DNA of 64,000 nucleotides from Arthrobacter sp. ATA002. Its GTDB lineage: Bacteria; Actinomycetota; Actinomycetes; Actinomycetales; Micrococcaceae. Shown in pieces: positions 9,470-18,811 of this stretch; position 1 is the first letter of the stretch; each line of letters starts with the position of its first letter. The translations under genes were made by a program, and so were the position numbers. The notes under the pieces are model-generated. The model was not told where the DNA came from. It worked only from the letters and a program-made list of their open reading frames with translations, and did not search any database. The DNA is taken from NCBI RefSeq assembly GCF_026898095.1, contig NZ_CP114015.1, positions 3,162,001 through 3,226,000 of the forward strand, written 5' to 3'.

Positions 9470-10360
9470 GTGACTGACTTTCCCGTTTCCCCTGCCACCG
9501 CAGCCATGGCCCCGGTTCCTTCCGCCTACACCCTGACCCTGTCCTGCCCGGACCAGCCGGGAATCGTCCATGCCGTCTCCGGCGGCCTCGTTGCCGCCCG
9601 GGGAAACATCACCGAATCCCAGCAGTACGGCAGCCCGGAAACGGGCACGTTCTTCATGCGCGTCGATTTCACTGCCCCGGGGTCCCACACCGAGGTCCGC
9701 GAAACCCTGGCGCCCGTGGCCCGCAAGTTCGGGATGGACTGGCAGCTGCACGCTGCCGGCACCCCGGTGCGCACCCTCATCATGGCATCCAAGTCCGGGC
9801 ACTGCCTGAACGACCTCCTCTTCCGCCAGCGTGCCGGCACCCTGCCCGTGGAGATCCCGGCCATCGTGTCCAACCATCAGGACCTCGCCGGACTGGCCTC
9901 GTTCTACGGCATTCCGTTCCACCACATCCCGGTGGAACCAGGCGGCAAGGAAGCGGCGGAAGACCAGCTGCGCGCCCTGATGCAGGATTTGGACATCGAA
10001 CTCGTGGTGCTCGCCCGTTACATGCAGATCCTCAGCGACGGGCTGTGCCGTGACCTCTCCGGCCGGGCCATCAACATCCATCACTCCTTCCTGCCCTCGT
10101 TCAAGGGCGCCCGGCCCTACCACCAGGCGCATGCCCGGGGCGTGAAGCTTATCGGCGCAACCGCCCACTATGTCACCTCGGATCTGGATGAGGGTCCGAT
10201 CATCGAACAGGAAGTGATCCGCGTGGACCACGCCCGTTCCGCGCCCCAGCTGGTGGCACTGGGCAGCGACGTCGAGGGCCGGACACTGTCCAAGGCCGTG
10301 CAGTGGCACGCCGAACACCGGGTGCTGCTGGACGGAAAGCGGACCATCGTCTTTAACTGA
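9470..10360 (+). CDS. purU: formyltetrahydrofolate deformylase PurU
   Basis: PurU hydrolyses 10-formyl-THF to THF and formate, supplying formate for purine synthesis and balancing one-carbon pools. The 296-residue protein has an N-terminal ACT-type domain (LTLSCPDQPGIVHAVSGGL, about residues 23-41). A formyltransferase-like catalytic domain follows, with SNHQDLAGLA, LARYMQILSDGLC (about 181-193), the NIHHSFLPSFKGARPYHQA active-site segment (about 203-221, with the catalytic His), and GATAHYVTSDLDEGPIIEQ. The GTG at 9470 is used; an ATG at 9506 is a possible alternative because the first 12 residues are poorly conserved. It is one of five one-carbon/purine genes in the window. Confidence 0.93.
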   Translation: MTDFPVSPATAAMAPVPSAYTLTLSCPDQPGIVHAVSGGLVAARGNITESQQYGSPETGTFFMRVDFTAPGSHTEVRETLAPVARKFGMDWQLHAAGTPVRTLIMASKSGHCLNDLLFRQRAGTLPVEIPAIVSNHQDLAGLASFYGIPFHHIPVEPGGKEAAEDQLRALMQDLDIELVVLARYMQILSDGLCRDLSGRAINIHHSFLPSFKGARPYHQAHARGVKLIGATAHYVTSDLDEGPIIEQEVIRVDHARSAPQLVALGSDVEGRTLSKAVQWHAEHRVLLDGKRTIVFN

Positions 10361-10408
10361 GGCGGGTTCCTTCGGTGCTGTGGAGCCTGCTCCCGCTAGG
10401 CTGACCGC

Positions 10409-10948
10409 ATGGCTTACCTTATTCCGCTCCGGGGCCGGACCCCGGACATCGACCCGTCCGTTTTTCTTGCTCCCACTGCTTCGCTGATCGGCGACGTCGT
10501 CATGGCCCCGGGATCCAGCGCCTTCTACGGCGTTTGCGTCCGCGGGGATTCAAACTCGATTCGGGTTGGTGCCGGCAGCAACCTGCAGGACAACGTGGTG
10601 CTGCACGCCGATCCCGGTTTCCCTACGACTGTGGGCGAACGCGTCAGCATCGGGCACAACGCCGTCGTCCACGGCTGCACCGTCGAGGACGACTGTCTCA
10701 TCGGAATGAGCGCGACCGTCATGAACGGCGCCGTAGTGGGAACCGGCTCCCTGGTGGCGGCCGGCGCCGTGGTCCTGGAGGGCACCGTCATTCCGCCCCG
10801 CTCCCTGGTCGCCGGTGTGCCCGCAAAGGTGCGGCGCCAGCTGACCGAGGAGGAATTTGCCGGAGTGCAGGCCAACGCCGCCACGTACCTCGTGACAGCG
10901 GCGGCGCACCGTGAGGCGCTGCAGGAGGACGCTGCCGGCAGGCAATAG
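10409..10948 (+). CDS. gamma-class carbonic anhydrase-like hexapeptide-repeat protein
   Basis: A 179-residue left-handed beta-helix protein. It has serial hexapeptide repeats (SVFLAPTASLIGDVVMA, then SSAFYGVCVRGDSNSI) and ligand-like histidines in VVLHADPG (about residue 64) and SIGHNAVVHGCTV (about 81-92), the layout of gamma carbonic anhydrases such as YrdA/PaaY. The C-terminal helix begins near residue 148. It may bind zinc and hydrate CO2, but many homologues have no demonstrated activity. It stands 48 bases downstream of purU in the same direction and may be co-transcribed. Confidence 0.85.
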   Translation: MAYLIPLRGRTPDIDPSVFLAPTASLIGDVVMAPGSSAFYGVCVRGDSNSIRVGAGSNLQDNVVLHADPGFPTTVGERVSIGHNAVVHGCTVEDDCLIGMSATVMNGAVVGTGSLVAAGAVVLEGTVIPPRSLVAGVPAKVRRQLTEEEFAGVQANAATYLVTAAAHREALQEDAAGRQ

Positions 10949-11080
10949 CAGGGTGCACGCCTCCGGCTGCGTTCGGACATTGACGGCGGGCCTGGGCGGG
11001 AGTTTAGCTGTAGCCAAACACCGCGGCAGCGACAACGAAGTCACCGGGGAGGCACCTGTGCCGGCTCAGAGAAGAGGACC

Positions 11081-12177
11081 ATGTACGTCCCGCATATTCC
11101 CCCGCCGCCATGCGCAGCTCCGGGCGCTCCAAACCCGGTGCGGAAAACGGGACGAACCCTGCGGTGGGGAGTGGTCTCGACGGGCGATATTGCCTCCAAG
11201 GTCACTGAGGATATCGCCCGTCTGGAGGACGCGGTCCTGCAGGCCGTCAGCTCCCGGCAGGAAGCATCCGCGGTGGAGTTTGCGGACCGGTTCGGTATTG
11301 CGCGTGCCTGCTTCGACAACGAACAGGGGAAGGGACACCGGCAACTGATCGATGATCCGGAGGTCGACGTCGTCTACGTGGCTGCTCCGCACGCCCAGCA
11401 CTACGAAATTTCCCGGGCTGCCCTGCTGGCCGGAAAGCATGTGCTTTGCGAAAAGTCGCTGACCGTCAATGCCCGGGAAGCGGAAGACCTCATCGCCATT
11501 GCGTCCACCCGCGGGCTTTTCCTCATGGAAGCTGTGTGGACCCGGTTCCTGCCCTGCGTGAACCGGATCTGGGAAATCCTGGCCAGCGGGGAGCTGGGCG
11601 AGGTGCAGTGGGTTCAGGCGGATTTAGGGTTCCGGGCTCCGCCCGGCCCCGACAGCCGGCTCTGGGATCAGCGGGCAGGAGGCGGAGCCCTGCTGGACCT
11701 CGCGGTGTATCCACTCACCCTCGCCGTGGGGGCCCTGGGATTTCCAGCCGGTGTGTCAGCTGCGGGCACCCTCACCGACGGCGGCGTCGACCGGCAGAAT
11801 GCCCTGCTGCTGACCTATCCGTCCGGCGCCGCAGCCCAGCTGATTTCCTCGCTGGTCTCCCGGGGAACCCGCACCGCGACGATTGCCGGATCCGAAGGTT
11901 GGCTGCGGACGGGGCGCCGCTGCACAATCCCGTGGAACTGACGGTTAGTCCGGAGGCCGGCGACCAGCGGGTGGAACGGTTTCCGCAAATCGGCAACGGC
12001 TACACGTACGAGCTGCGGGAAGCGACCCGATGCATCCAGTCCGGGCTGCCCGAGTCCCCCACCATGAGCTGGGACCACTCACTGCGGACACTGCGCCTTT
12101 TCGACGGCGTCCGCGTCCAACTGGGCGTGCACTACGCGAACGACGGCGCGGCAGCGGTTCCGGGGCGCCGCAGCTAG
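11081..12177 (+). CDS. Gfo/Idh/MocA family oxidoreductase (frameshifted)
   Basis: An NAD(P)-dependent dehydrogenase of the glucose-fructose oxidoreductase group, about 365 residues. The Rossmann start is RWGVVSTGDIASKVTEDIA (about 28-46), followed by DVVYVAAPHAQHYE (about 97-110) and the EKSLTVNAREAEDLI segment with the conserved EK(P/S) motif (about 125-139). At 11911-11914 one G appears missing: the frame would stop at 11941, while the other frame continues as PLHNPVELTVSPEAGDQ and ends at 12177 with the expected C-terminal domain. It oxidises a sugar or cyclitol-type substrate that cannot be named from sequence. Confidence 0.85.
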
Positions 12178-12230
12178 GCGCAGCGCGCCGTCGTTCTCCA
12201 GGAAACCGTCGACAGCGCAGGAGCGACGAA

Positions 12231-12258
12231 GGCAGTCCCCGACTGTGCGGGGACCGCC
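12231..12258. terminator. hairpin terminator between convergent genes
   Basis: GTCCCCG (12235-12241) pairs with CGGGGAC (12248-12254) across a 6-base loop, and flanking GGC/GCC extend the stem. It lies between two convergent genes (ends 12177 and 12343), so it probably stops transcripts from the oxidoreductase side. There is only a short T-containing tail, so the strength is uncertain. Confidence 0.55.
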
Positions 12259-12342
12259 TTCATTGCTGGCACTGACCTGTGTTGGTCCGGCCCGGGTATT
12301 TCAGGATGGGCTTTTCAGGACCGCCGGGCTGCCGGGCCGAGC

Positions 12343-12938
12343 TCACACGTTGCGGACGTTGTCCTGTGCGTCAGCCGCTTTGCCCTTAACGTCGCCGGCA
12401 GCGCCCTGACCCTCCTGCTTGACGGTCTGTGCGGCCTCGGTTGCCGTCGCCTTGACGTTCTCCATGGCTTCCTGCGCGGGCTCCTTGAGGCCCTGTGCCA
12501 TTTCCTTCGCCGTATCGGTGACCTGCGTCGTCAGGGGCTCGGCCGCGGTCTTGATGTTGTCTGCGGCAACGCGTTCCTTGTCAGTGGCCGGAAGGAGGAA
12601 GCCGCAAGGAGCCCCGCGCCAAAGGCGATGAGCCCGGCAGCGATGGGATTTCCCTGAGCCTTGGCCGTAAGCTTCTGCGGGGCCTCGCCGACCGCGGATC
12701 CGGCGTGCGAAATTCCGTCAGATGCTGAACCCGTACCGGCCTGAACCTTGTCGGTCATAGAATCTGCAGCTCCCATCACTTTGTCCTTAACGCCAAACAC
12801 GGCGTCCTTCACCTTGTCGGTCTGCCGCTGAACGATGTGGGACGGGGTGACCTTGTCAGCTACGGCGTCCACATTGCTTCCAAGCCGGCGGCGGGTTTCT
12901 TCAATGTCTGCTCGTATTGCGTCGGGATTTTCGCTCAT
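12343..12938 (-). CDS. DUF3618 domain protein (frameshifted)
   Basis: A protein of about 198 residues. It begins with NPDAIRADIEETRRRLGSNVDAV (shown as separate motifs IRADIEETR and LGSNVDAV), the DUF3618 signature, followed by long amphipathic helices rich in Ala, Lys and Asp. A hydrophobic segment with IAAGLIAFGAGLLAAS is near residues 100-115. At about 12597 one base is missing. The other frame continues LLPATDKERVAADNIKTAA and then repeats of the LEA/apolipoprotein-like type to the stop at 12343. It is the third gene of a probable operon (4-base overlap with the Holin-X gene). Such clusters are linked to envelope stress in actinobacteria; the molecular function is unknown. Confidence 0.8.
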
Positions 12939-13354
12939 CGTGGGTCCTCATTCGGTTTCAGGGTTCCGGGGATTTCCTGCAGGGTCTCCGATGTTTGGGG
13001 CATGCCCTTGATCTTCCGCATTTCAGTGCGGCCGCGCACCGCAAACACTGCGGCAACAATTGCCCAGATCACAGCAACCACGAGTCCCGACCAGCCCAGG
13101 CCGATCAGGTGCCCGAGAGCCTGCCAGAGCGCGATGGAGAGGAACAGGAGGACAAAGTAGCCAGCCAGTGCGGCGCCGGCGAACATGCCCGCACCTTTGC
13201 CCGCACGGGTGGCGGACTGCTTCAGCTCAACCTTGGCCAGCTCCACTTCCTGACGCATAAGCGTGGACATGTCCTGCGTTACCTGGCCGAGCAGGTCTCC
13301 CAGGGAGGTACTCTCGGCCTTCGTGGGCGGCGGTTCGGGAATCTCGGTGCTCAT
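12935..13354 (-). CDS. Holin-X/DUF1469-type membrane protein
   Basis: A 139-residue protein. An N-terminal polar region leads into LGDLLGQVTQDMSTLMRQEV (about 18-37), the conserved start of actinobacterial Holin-X proteins. Two close hydrophobic hairpin helices follow (about 60-80 and 88-110) and then a short charged tail. It overlaps its neighbours on both sides by a few bases, so the three genes are translationally coupled. Despite the family name there is no evidence here for a phage or lysis role. A membrane organisation or stress function is more likely. Confidence 0.85.
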   Translation of the reverse strand: MSTEIPEPPPTKAESTSLGDLLGQVTQDMSTLMRQEVELAKVELKQSATRAGKGAGMFAGAALAGYFVLLFLSIALWQALGHLIGLGWSGLVVAVIWAIVAAVFAVRGRTEMRKIKGMPQTSETLQEIPGTLKPNEDPR

Positions 13355-14151
13355 CAGTGCCGGCCACCGCTAAATGGATCGCTGGCGCGGGTCCCCGATG
13401 CCGGCAGCTGGTCGTCCGATGCCGGGGGCTGCCCGGCGGGATGCGTGGGTTCCGTGGTAAACGGATCCTCAGCCGCTCCCCCTGCACTAACGGTCTCCGC
13501 GGCGGCGTACGTGGGCTGCACCGGAGGCTCAGGAGGGTAAATCGTTTCGGGTGTTGTTACCGTTCCGGTTCCCGTGGCTGCCCGCCGGCCTGCAGCGGGT
13601 GCGCTTTCCGGCACGCCCGCGCTCAAGCCCTTGTTCAACCTGCCCGCCAGGAACCCTGCACCGGCAGCGATCGCCAGGAAAGCAACCGGACGTTGCCTGG
13701 CAAAGGACTTTACCTCGTCAACCAGTGAGCCGGGATCGCGGTTATCAAGCCACGAGGCAACGGACGATGAGCGTTCGGCTGCCTGCCGGACCAGATCCGA
13801 GGCAACACCGGGCTGATCAGAGTTGTCAGCCATCGACTGCAGTTCACCTGCCACCGAACGAAGACCTTCAGCAACCTTCTGCTGCTGAACACCCGCCTGG
13901 CTCGTGAGGTCGCTGCGGGCCTGGTCAAACAGGTCCCGCGCATTGGCCGTGACCTCCGAGGCGACGCCGGCAGCCTCTGACTTCGCGGTTTCCGCTACGT
14001 GCTGCGCGCTTCCGGCAGCATCCTGTGCGAGTCCGGCAGCCTGTTCCTTAGCTGCGCCCGCTTTCGCAGACGTGGCATCGGATGGATTGTTCCGGCCCGT
14101 GGTTGCGGCATGACTTCCATCTCTGGGCCACTCGTTTTCCGTCATCGTCAC
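13354..14151 (-). CDS. Ala-rich coiled-coil/LEA-like protein with single hydrophobic segment
   Basis: A 265-residue protein. The first half is a long alanine-rich helix region (about residues 25-125) in which AKSEAAGVASEVTANARDLF-like heptads recur, like late-embryogenesis-abundant or apolipoprotein folds. A hydrophobic stretch with VAFLAIAAGAGFLAG follows (about 155-170). The last 90 residues are proline-, threonine- and glycine-rich and probably disordered. It is the first gene of the DUF3618/Holin-X operon. A function in membrane or desiccation stress is plausible but inferred only from composition and context. Confidence 0.7.
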   Translation of the reverse strand: MTMTENEWPRDGSHAATTGRNNPSDATSAKAGAAKEQAAGLAQDAAGSAQHVAETAKSEAAGVASEVTANARDLFDQARSDLTSQAGVQQQKVAEGLRSVAGELQSMADNSDQPGVASDLVRQAAERSSSVASWLDNRDPGSLVDEVKSFARQRPVAFLAIAAGAGFLAGRLNKGLSAGVPESAPAAGRRAATGTGTVTTPETIYPPEPPVQPTYAAAETVSAGGAAEDPFTTEPTHPAGQPPASDDQLPASGTRASDPFSGGRH

Positions 14152-14424
14152 TCTCTTTCCTGAATCGTTGCGGATGAAGAATCAGAATCTTTGCGGTGAA
14201 GATCAGCTACACCGAGCACACATCGATAATAAGCACACTTAGTAGCCCCGCGTAAGGCCGAGGTAAGTACACTTACCAACGACCCCTCCAGGTACGCCAG
14301 AGTAAAGCCTGTTACTCACAGCAGAGGGACGGGCACCCTTGTGCAGGTTTAGACGGGCGTGATTTGCTTGCCGCCTGTTCGCCGTCCCGGGCGTCGGATT
14401 CCCGATCGAAATGAGGAGATTTCA
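14152..14424. other. intergenic region between divergent stress-related genes
   Basis: The 273 bases between the coiled-coil gene and the next rightward gene contain a locally AT-rich stretch (about 14160-14290) that should hold the divergent promoters. I see no convincing open frame, RNA gene or repeat. Confidence 0.5.
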
Positions 14425-14964
14425 GTGGCAGGAAATTTGTTTGCCCGGTCTGTGCACGACCTCACCGCGGCCGCCTGGTTCGGAGGCTCACTGATGGGGG
14501 CCGTGGGCCTCAACGGTGCCGCGGCCGAGGCCAGGGACCCGGCGGAGCGCACCCGGCTCTCCAGCCTGGGGTGGAAAAAATGGGCACCGGTCCAATCGGC
14601 CGCGATACTTTCACACTTCGTGGCCGGCCTGGCAATTGCCGGGGACAACAAGGGCCGGGTCGCCAAGCAGGAGGGAGTCGGTTCACAAACCGTCTACAAG
14701 ACCGGCGTCACCGTGCTGGGGGCGCTCGTGACGCTCTATGCAGGCGTGGTGGGGCGGAAAGTGGAGAAGTACTCCGAAGAGGGTGCGGTGGGCGCAACTG
14801 AGCCGCATCCGGCCGCTTCGAAGGAACTGCAGGCTGCGCAGCGGCAGTTGAAGCTGCTGCAGTGGTGTATCCCGGTCCTCTCGGGCGCCGTCATAGTCAT
14901 GGGCGCCCAGCAGGGTGAGATGCAGCGGGCCAGCAACGTCCTGAAGGGCCTCATTCGGTCCTAA
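14425..14964 (+). CDS. hypothetical membrane protein
   Basis: A 179-residue protein starting at GTG 14425, which follows GAGGAGAT at a good distance. The frame is open upstream but conserved-looking sequence begins here. Three hydrophobic segments are seen (about residues 14-30, 54-72, 92-112) and a fourth near the C-terminus (about 150-168). A charged helical region rich in Lys and Glu separates them. No motif is recognised. It is directly downstream of the stress-cluster promoter region and upstream of the GCS2-type ligase. Confidence 0.65.
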   Translation: MAGNLFARSVHDLTAAAWFGGSLMGAVGLNGAAAEARDPAERTRLSSLGWKKWAPVQSAAILSHFVAGLAIAGDNKGRVAKQEGVGSQTVYKTGVTVLGALVTLYAGVVGRKVEKYSEEGAVGATEPHPAASKELQAAQRQLKLLQWCIPVLSGAVIVMGAQQGEMQRASNVLKGLIRS

Positions 14965-15101
14965 GCTCCCCCGCTGCCGAGCCGGCGGCCCGGTTGGGAG
15001 CGCCTCCCAGCCGGGTCACCTTCGCCGGCGGCGCCGTCATTTTCGGAGCTGGCCGCCCTTCACGCTATACATCCTCCGGCACCCATGGATATCTTCAGAT
15101 A

Positions 15102-16569
15102 ATGGGCGCCGAAGTGAACAGCAAAACGTACAGCCGCGAGCAGCGCACGCGCTACCGCCAGCGGCTCCTCGAAAACCTCGACCGCTTCGCCGGTTTTCTT
15201 TCCACCGCGAAGTTTGCCGACACCGCCAGCATCGGGCTGGAGCTGGAGCTGAACCTGACAAACCAGGACTTCACTCCCGCTCTGCGGAACACAGCAGTTC
15301 TGGAGGAGATCGCGGATCCTGCTTTCCAGACCGAGATCGGTGCGTTCAACATTGAGATGAACCACCCGGCCCTGTCCATCAATGGATCCGGCCTCAGAGA
15401 CCTCGAAGACTCACTGCGCTACCAGCTGAACCGGGCCGACACGCGCGCCGCGGAGCTGAAGACGGAGATCCTCATGGTGGGGATCCTGCCAACCTTTCAG
15501 CCGGCCGTGCTTGAGGACCGGGAATGGCTAAGCGCGGGCAAGCGCTATGCCGCGCTGAACACGTCGGTCCTCCAGGCGCGCGGCGAAGACGTGCACGTGG
15601 ATCTGCGGGCTGCCGAAGCACTGTCCTTCTACGCCAAGAACATTGCCCCGGAAGCGGCCTGCACCTCGGTGCAGCTCCATTTGGAGGTCAGCCCCGAGGA
15701 CTTTGCTCCGGCCTGGAACGCCGCTCAGATCATCGCCGCACCCCAGGTGGCGCTGGCCGCCAACTCCCCCGTCTTCCTGGAACACGTGCTGTGGCACGAG
15801 ACCCGGATAGAACTTTTCAAGCAGGCCATCGATACCCGCCCTCCCGAGATGAGGAACCAGGGTGCGGCCGCGTGTCTGGTTCGGGGAGCGGTGGATCACC
15901 TCGATTTTTGACCTCTTTGAAGAAAACGTCCGCTACTTCCCCGCGCTTCTGCCGGAGCTGTCGCGCAGCAGCGGAGGCTCCACTCCTGCCGGGGCTCCCC
16001 TGCTCCCGGAACTTCGGCTGCACAACGGAACGGTGTACCGCTGGAACCGCCCCATCTACGACCCCGGAGAGCAGACCCCCAACCTCCGGCTGGAAAACCG
16101 GGTACTCCCGGCCGGCCCCACCGTGCTGGACGTCGTAGCCAACGCCGCGTTCTTCTACGGTCTGGTCCATCATCTGCGTACGGCCGACCGCCCGCTGTGG
16201 AGCCGGCTGGCGTTCAAAAGCGCGGCGGACAACTTCCTGGCCTGCGCACGCTCCGGACTGGAGGCCACTGTCTACTGGCCCGGCATTGGCGAGATCCCTG
16301 TCGCCGAACTGATTCTCCGGCACCTTGTTCCGCAGGCAGCTGCCGGACTGCGGGACTTGGGGGTGGAGGACCATCTGATTAGCCGGTACCTTGACGTCAT
16401 CCGCGAACGTGCCCGGACTGAACAAACCGGGGCAGCCTGGCAGATTGCCTACCTGCAGCGGCTCGAGCGCCAGGGAATGGAGCGCCGGCCTGCACTGGCG
16501 GAAATGACCCGCCGGTACTGGGAAAACATGCACACCAATGCGCCGGTGCATGAGTGGCCGGTGGACTGA
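15102..16569 (+). CDS. GCS2-family glutamate-cysteine ligase-like enzyme (frameshifted)
   Basis: A large carboxylate-amine ligase of about 488 residues. IGLELELNL near residue 46 is the ATP/metal-binding start of the GCS2 fold, followed by TEIGAFNIEMNHPALSING (about 83-101) with metal-ligand Glu/Asn residues and ILMVGILPTF near 128. The frame breaks at 15860-15862, where one extra G seems present; without it, EMRNQVRPRVWFGERWITSIFDLF is continuous with the rest, which ends at 16569. This is one of the few breaks that needs an extra rather than a missing base. Such enzymes form gamma-glutamyl amides. Since actinobacteria use mycothiol, the substrate may not be cysteine. Confidence 0.75.
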
Positions 16570-16619
16570 GGGGGACCGCCGGAAAATTTGCCCCCGGGGA
16601 TCAAAAACTGCGCCGGGTT

Positions 16620-16646
16620 CTGGCACTCCCCCTTGCAGAGTGCTAG
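16620..16646 (+). promoter_or_regulatory. CIRCE operator (HrcA) upstream of hsp20
   Basis: CTGGCACTC-N9-GAGTGCTAG matches the CIRCE consensus TTAGCACTC-N9-GAGTGCTAA in arm length, spacing and nearly every base, and is itself an almost perfect inverted repeat. HrcA binding here would repress hsp20 transcription at normal temperature. Confidence 0.85.
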
Positions 16647-16658
16647 CCTATTTTCATT

Positions 16659-16679
16659 CTTGAGTCCATGTGACTCAAG
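16659..16679 (+). promoter_or_regulatory. HAIR operator (HspR) upstream of hsp20
   Basis: CTTGAGT-N7-ACTCAAG is an exact match to the HspR-associated inverted repeat. It starts only 12 bases after the CIRCE element and ends 70 bases before the hsp20 ATG. The pair indicates dual HrcA and HspR control. Confidence 0.9.
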
Positions 16680-16748
16680 TTATCGACCCTTCTGAAGTTC
16701 TAAATCGAGTCGCCTGCCGTGCAGGTGGGCGTAAGGAGTTGATGACAG

Positions 16749-17324
16749 ATGGCCATGAAGTTTGATCCATTCCGTGAGCTCGACCGGGTTGCAGGAGCCC
16801 TGCTGGATCCCAGGCAGAGGCTGCGGCTGATGCCCATTGACCTCTATCGAGAGGGCGACCATTACATCCTCAATGCCGACCTGCCAGGCATTGACCCGGG
16901 TTCGGTCGATGTGGATGTGGACGGCCAGCTGCTGACCATCCGGGCAGAGCGCACCATCCAGGCCGCCGAAACCGTGACATGGCTGACCCGGGAACGTGAG
17001 TCCGGTTCGTTCCTGCGCCAGCTGAACCTCGGCCAGGGCATCAACATTGAGGGTATTTCCGCCAAGTACGAGAACGGTGTCCTCAGCGTGCTGATTCCAG
17101 TCAGCGAAAGGGCAAAACCGCGCAAGATCGAGGTGTCGTCCTCCTATAAGGATTCGAACACCATCAGCGGCCAGTCCAGCTCGGAGCCGGTCAGTTCGTC
17201 GGCCTCGAGCAGCTCCGGATCCATGGAATCAGGGTCCGGATCAGGGTCCGGATCGTCCGGTTCGGGGTCGGGCTCCGGCTCTTCCGGATCGGGCTCATCG
17301 GGTGACCTGGGTTCGGGCATCTAG
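16749..17324 (+). CDS. Hsp20/alpha-crystallin small heat-shock protein with Ser/Gly-rich tail
   Basis: A 191-residue ATP-independent holdase. The alpha-crystallin domain spans about residues 27-128. YILNADLPGID (about 38-48) opens the domain, and YENGVLSVLIPVSERAKPRKI (about 106-126, given as motif) contains the conserved GVL and the KPRKI end. Residues about 135-191 form an unusual low-complexity tail made almost only of Ser and Gly (repeating SGSGS units). This tail is far longer than the normal C-terminal extension, and an IXI motif is not obvious. ATG 16749 is near a GTAAGGAG-type ribosome site. Expression is probably under the CIRCE and HAIR operators just upstream. Convergent with icd. 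Confidence 0.92.
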   Translation: MAMKFDPFRELDRVAGALLDPRQRLRLMPIDLYREGDHYILNADLPGIDPGSVDVDVDGQLLTIRAERTIQAAETVTWLTRERESGSFLRQLNLGQGINIEGISAKYENGVLSVLIPVSERAKPRKIEVSSSYKDSNTISGQSSSEPVSSSASSSSGSMESGSGSGSGSSGSGSGSGSSGSGSSGDLGSGI

Positions 17325-17348
17325 GAACCCCGCCCCACAGCCCCAGCA

Positions 17349-17392
17349 ACGACGGCGGCGCCCCACCCGCAAAGGTGAGGCGCCGCCGTCGT
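17349..17392. terminator. strong hairpin terminator between hsp20 and icd
   Basis: ACGACGGCGGCGCC (17349-17362) pairs perfectly with GGCGCCGCCGTCGT (17379-17392), and the loop contains a further CACC/GGTG stem. It lies between convergent genes ending at 17324 and 17415, and can act on both strands. No long T tract is present. Confidence 0.75.
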
Positions 17393-17414
17393 CGTGCGCT
17401 GAAGGGTTGGGGGC

Positions 17415-18635
17415 TTAGCCCAGGCGGGTCTTCAGGTTGGCATCAAGCTCAGCGAGGAATTCCTCGGTGGTCAGGTATGCCTGGTCCGGGCCGACCAGGG
17501 CCGCGAGGTCCTTGGTCATCTTGCCGGATTCGACCGTCTTGATGACAACGTCTTCAAGCGTCTGGGCGAAGTTGGTGACCTCGGGGGTGTTGTCCAGCTT
17601 GCCGCGGTGCATCAGGCCACGGGTCCACGCGAAGATCGAGGCGATCGGGTTCGTGGAGGTGGGCTTGCCCTGCTGGTGCTGGCGGTAGTGACGGGTCACG
17701 GTGCCGTGTGCGGCTTCAGCCTCGACGGTCTTGCCGTCCGGGGTCATCAGCACGGAGGTCATCAGGCCCAGCGAGCCAAAGCCCTGTGCCACGGTGTCGG
17801 ACTGGACGTCGCCGTCGTAGTTCTTGCAGGCCCAGACGTAGCCGCCTTCCCACTTCATCGCGGAGGCAACCATGTCATCAATCAGGCGGTGCTCGTAGGT
17901 GAGGCCGGCTGCTTCGAACTGGTCCTTGAACTCCGCGTCGAAGACTTCCTGGAACAGGTCCTTGAACTGGCCGTCGTAGGCCTTCAGGATCGTGTTTTTG
18001 GTGGAGAGGTACACCGGATAGTTGCGCTGCAGGCCGTAGGCGAAGGAAGCGCGCGCGAAGTCCTTGATGGAATCGTTGAAGTTGTACATACCCATGGCGA
18101 CGCCGCCATCTTCGTTGTACGTAACAACCTGCTGCTTGATTTCTTCGCTGCCGTCGGCCGGGGTGTAGGTCAGCGTCAGGGTGCCGGCACCGGGAACCTT
18201 GAAGTTCGTGGCCTTGTACTGGTCGCCGTGGGCGTGGCGGCCGATGATGATCGGCTTGTTCCAGCCCGGGACCAGGCGCGGGATGTTGGAAATGATGATC
18301 GGCTCGCGGAAGACGACGCCGCCGAGGATGTTGCGGATGGTCCCGTTCGGGGAAACCCACATCTTCTTCAGTCCGAATTCCTCGACACGTGCTTCGTCGG
18401 GGGTGATGGTGGCGCACTTGACGCCCACGCCGTGCTCCTTGATGGCGTTGGCGGCGTCGATGGTTACCTGGTCATCAGTAGCATCGCGGTTCTGGATGGA
18501 GAGGTCGTAGTACTTCAGGTCTACGTCCAGGTACGGGTTGATCAGGCGGTCCTTGATGAACTGCCAGATGATACGGGTCATCTCGTCGCCGTCGAGTTCT
18601 ACAACAGAACCCACAACCTTGATTTTCTCAGCCAC
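17415..18635 (-). CDS. icd: NADP-dependent isocitrate dehydrogenase
   Basis: This enzyme oxidatively decarboxylates isocitrate to 2-oxoglutarate in the TCA cycle, giving NADPH. The 406-residue protein is of the dimeric, eukaryote-like subfamily. Visible are [13 protein letters not shown] (about residues 12-24), [17 protein letters not shown] (about 88-104), [17 protein letters not shown] (about 127-143), and [15 protein letters not shown] with the coenzyme contacts (about 303-317). The GTG at 18635 follows AAGGAGACC and gives the N-terminus expected for the family; an upstream in-frame ATG would add 28 unconserved residues. It lies between hsp20 (convergent) and purH (same strand, 176-base gap). 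Confidence 0.95.
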   Translation of the reverse strand: MAEKIKVVGSVVELDGDEMTRIIWQFIKDRLINPYLDVDLKYYDLSIQNRDATDDQVTIDAANAIKEHGVGVKCATITPDEARVEEFGLKKMWVSPNGTIRNILGGVVFREPIIISNIPRLVPGWNKPIIIGRHAHGDQYKATNFKVPGAGTLTLTYTPADGSEEIKQQVVTYNEDGGVAMGMYNFNDSIKDFARASFAYGLQRNYPVYLSTKNTILKAYDGQFKDLFQEVFDAEFKDQFEAAGLTYEHRLIDDMVASAMKWEGGYVWACKNYDGDVQSDTVAQGFGSLGLMTSVLMTPDGKTVEAEAAHGTVTRHYRQHQQGKPTSTNPIASIFAWTRGLMHRGKLDNTPEVTNFAQTLEDVVIKTVESGKMTKDLAALVGPDQAYLTTEEFLAELDANLKTRLG

Positions 18636-18811
18636 ACGGTCTCCTTGTGTGTTGGTGGGCACCGGAGCATGACTTGTGGCATGACGGAGCCCGTCTTTTT
18701 GGTCTGTATTTGTGTCCAACTATGCCACAGCCCACTCACGGCGCCCTAAACTCCGGGACGGCAGATTACTGGTGCTGTCCCGGAGTCCGGCGGCAGGCCG
18801 GGCAGGCGCTC

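Noticed and set aside
12935..13354. Phage holin
   Set aside because: The Holin-X family name comes from similarity only. There are no endolysin or phage structural genes nearby, and the gene is embedded in a conserved stress-type operon.
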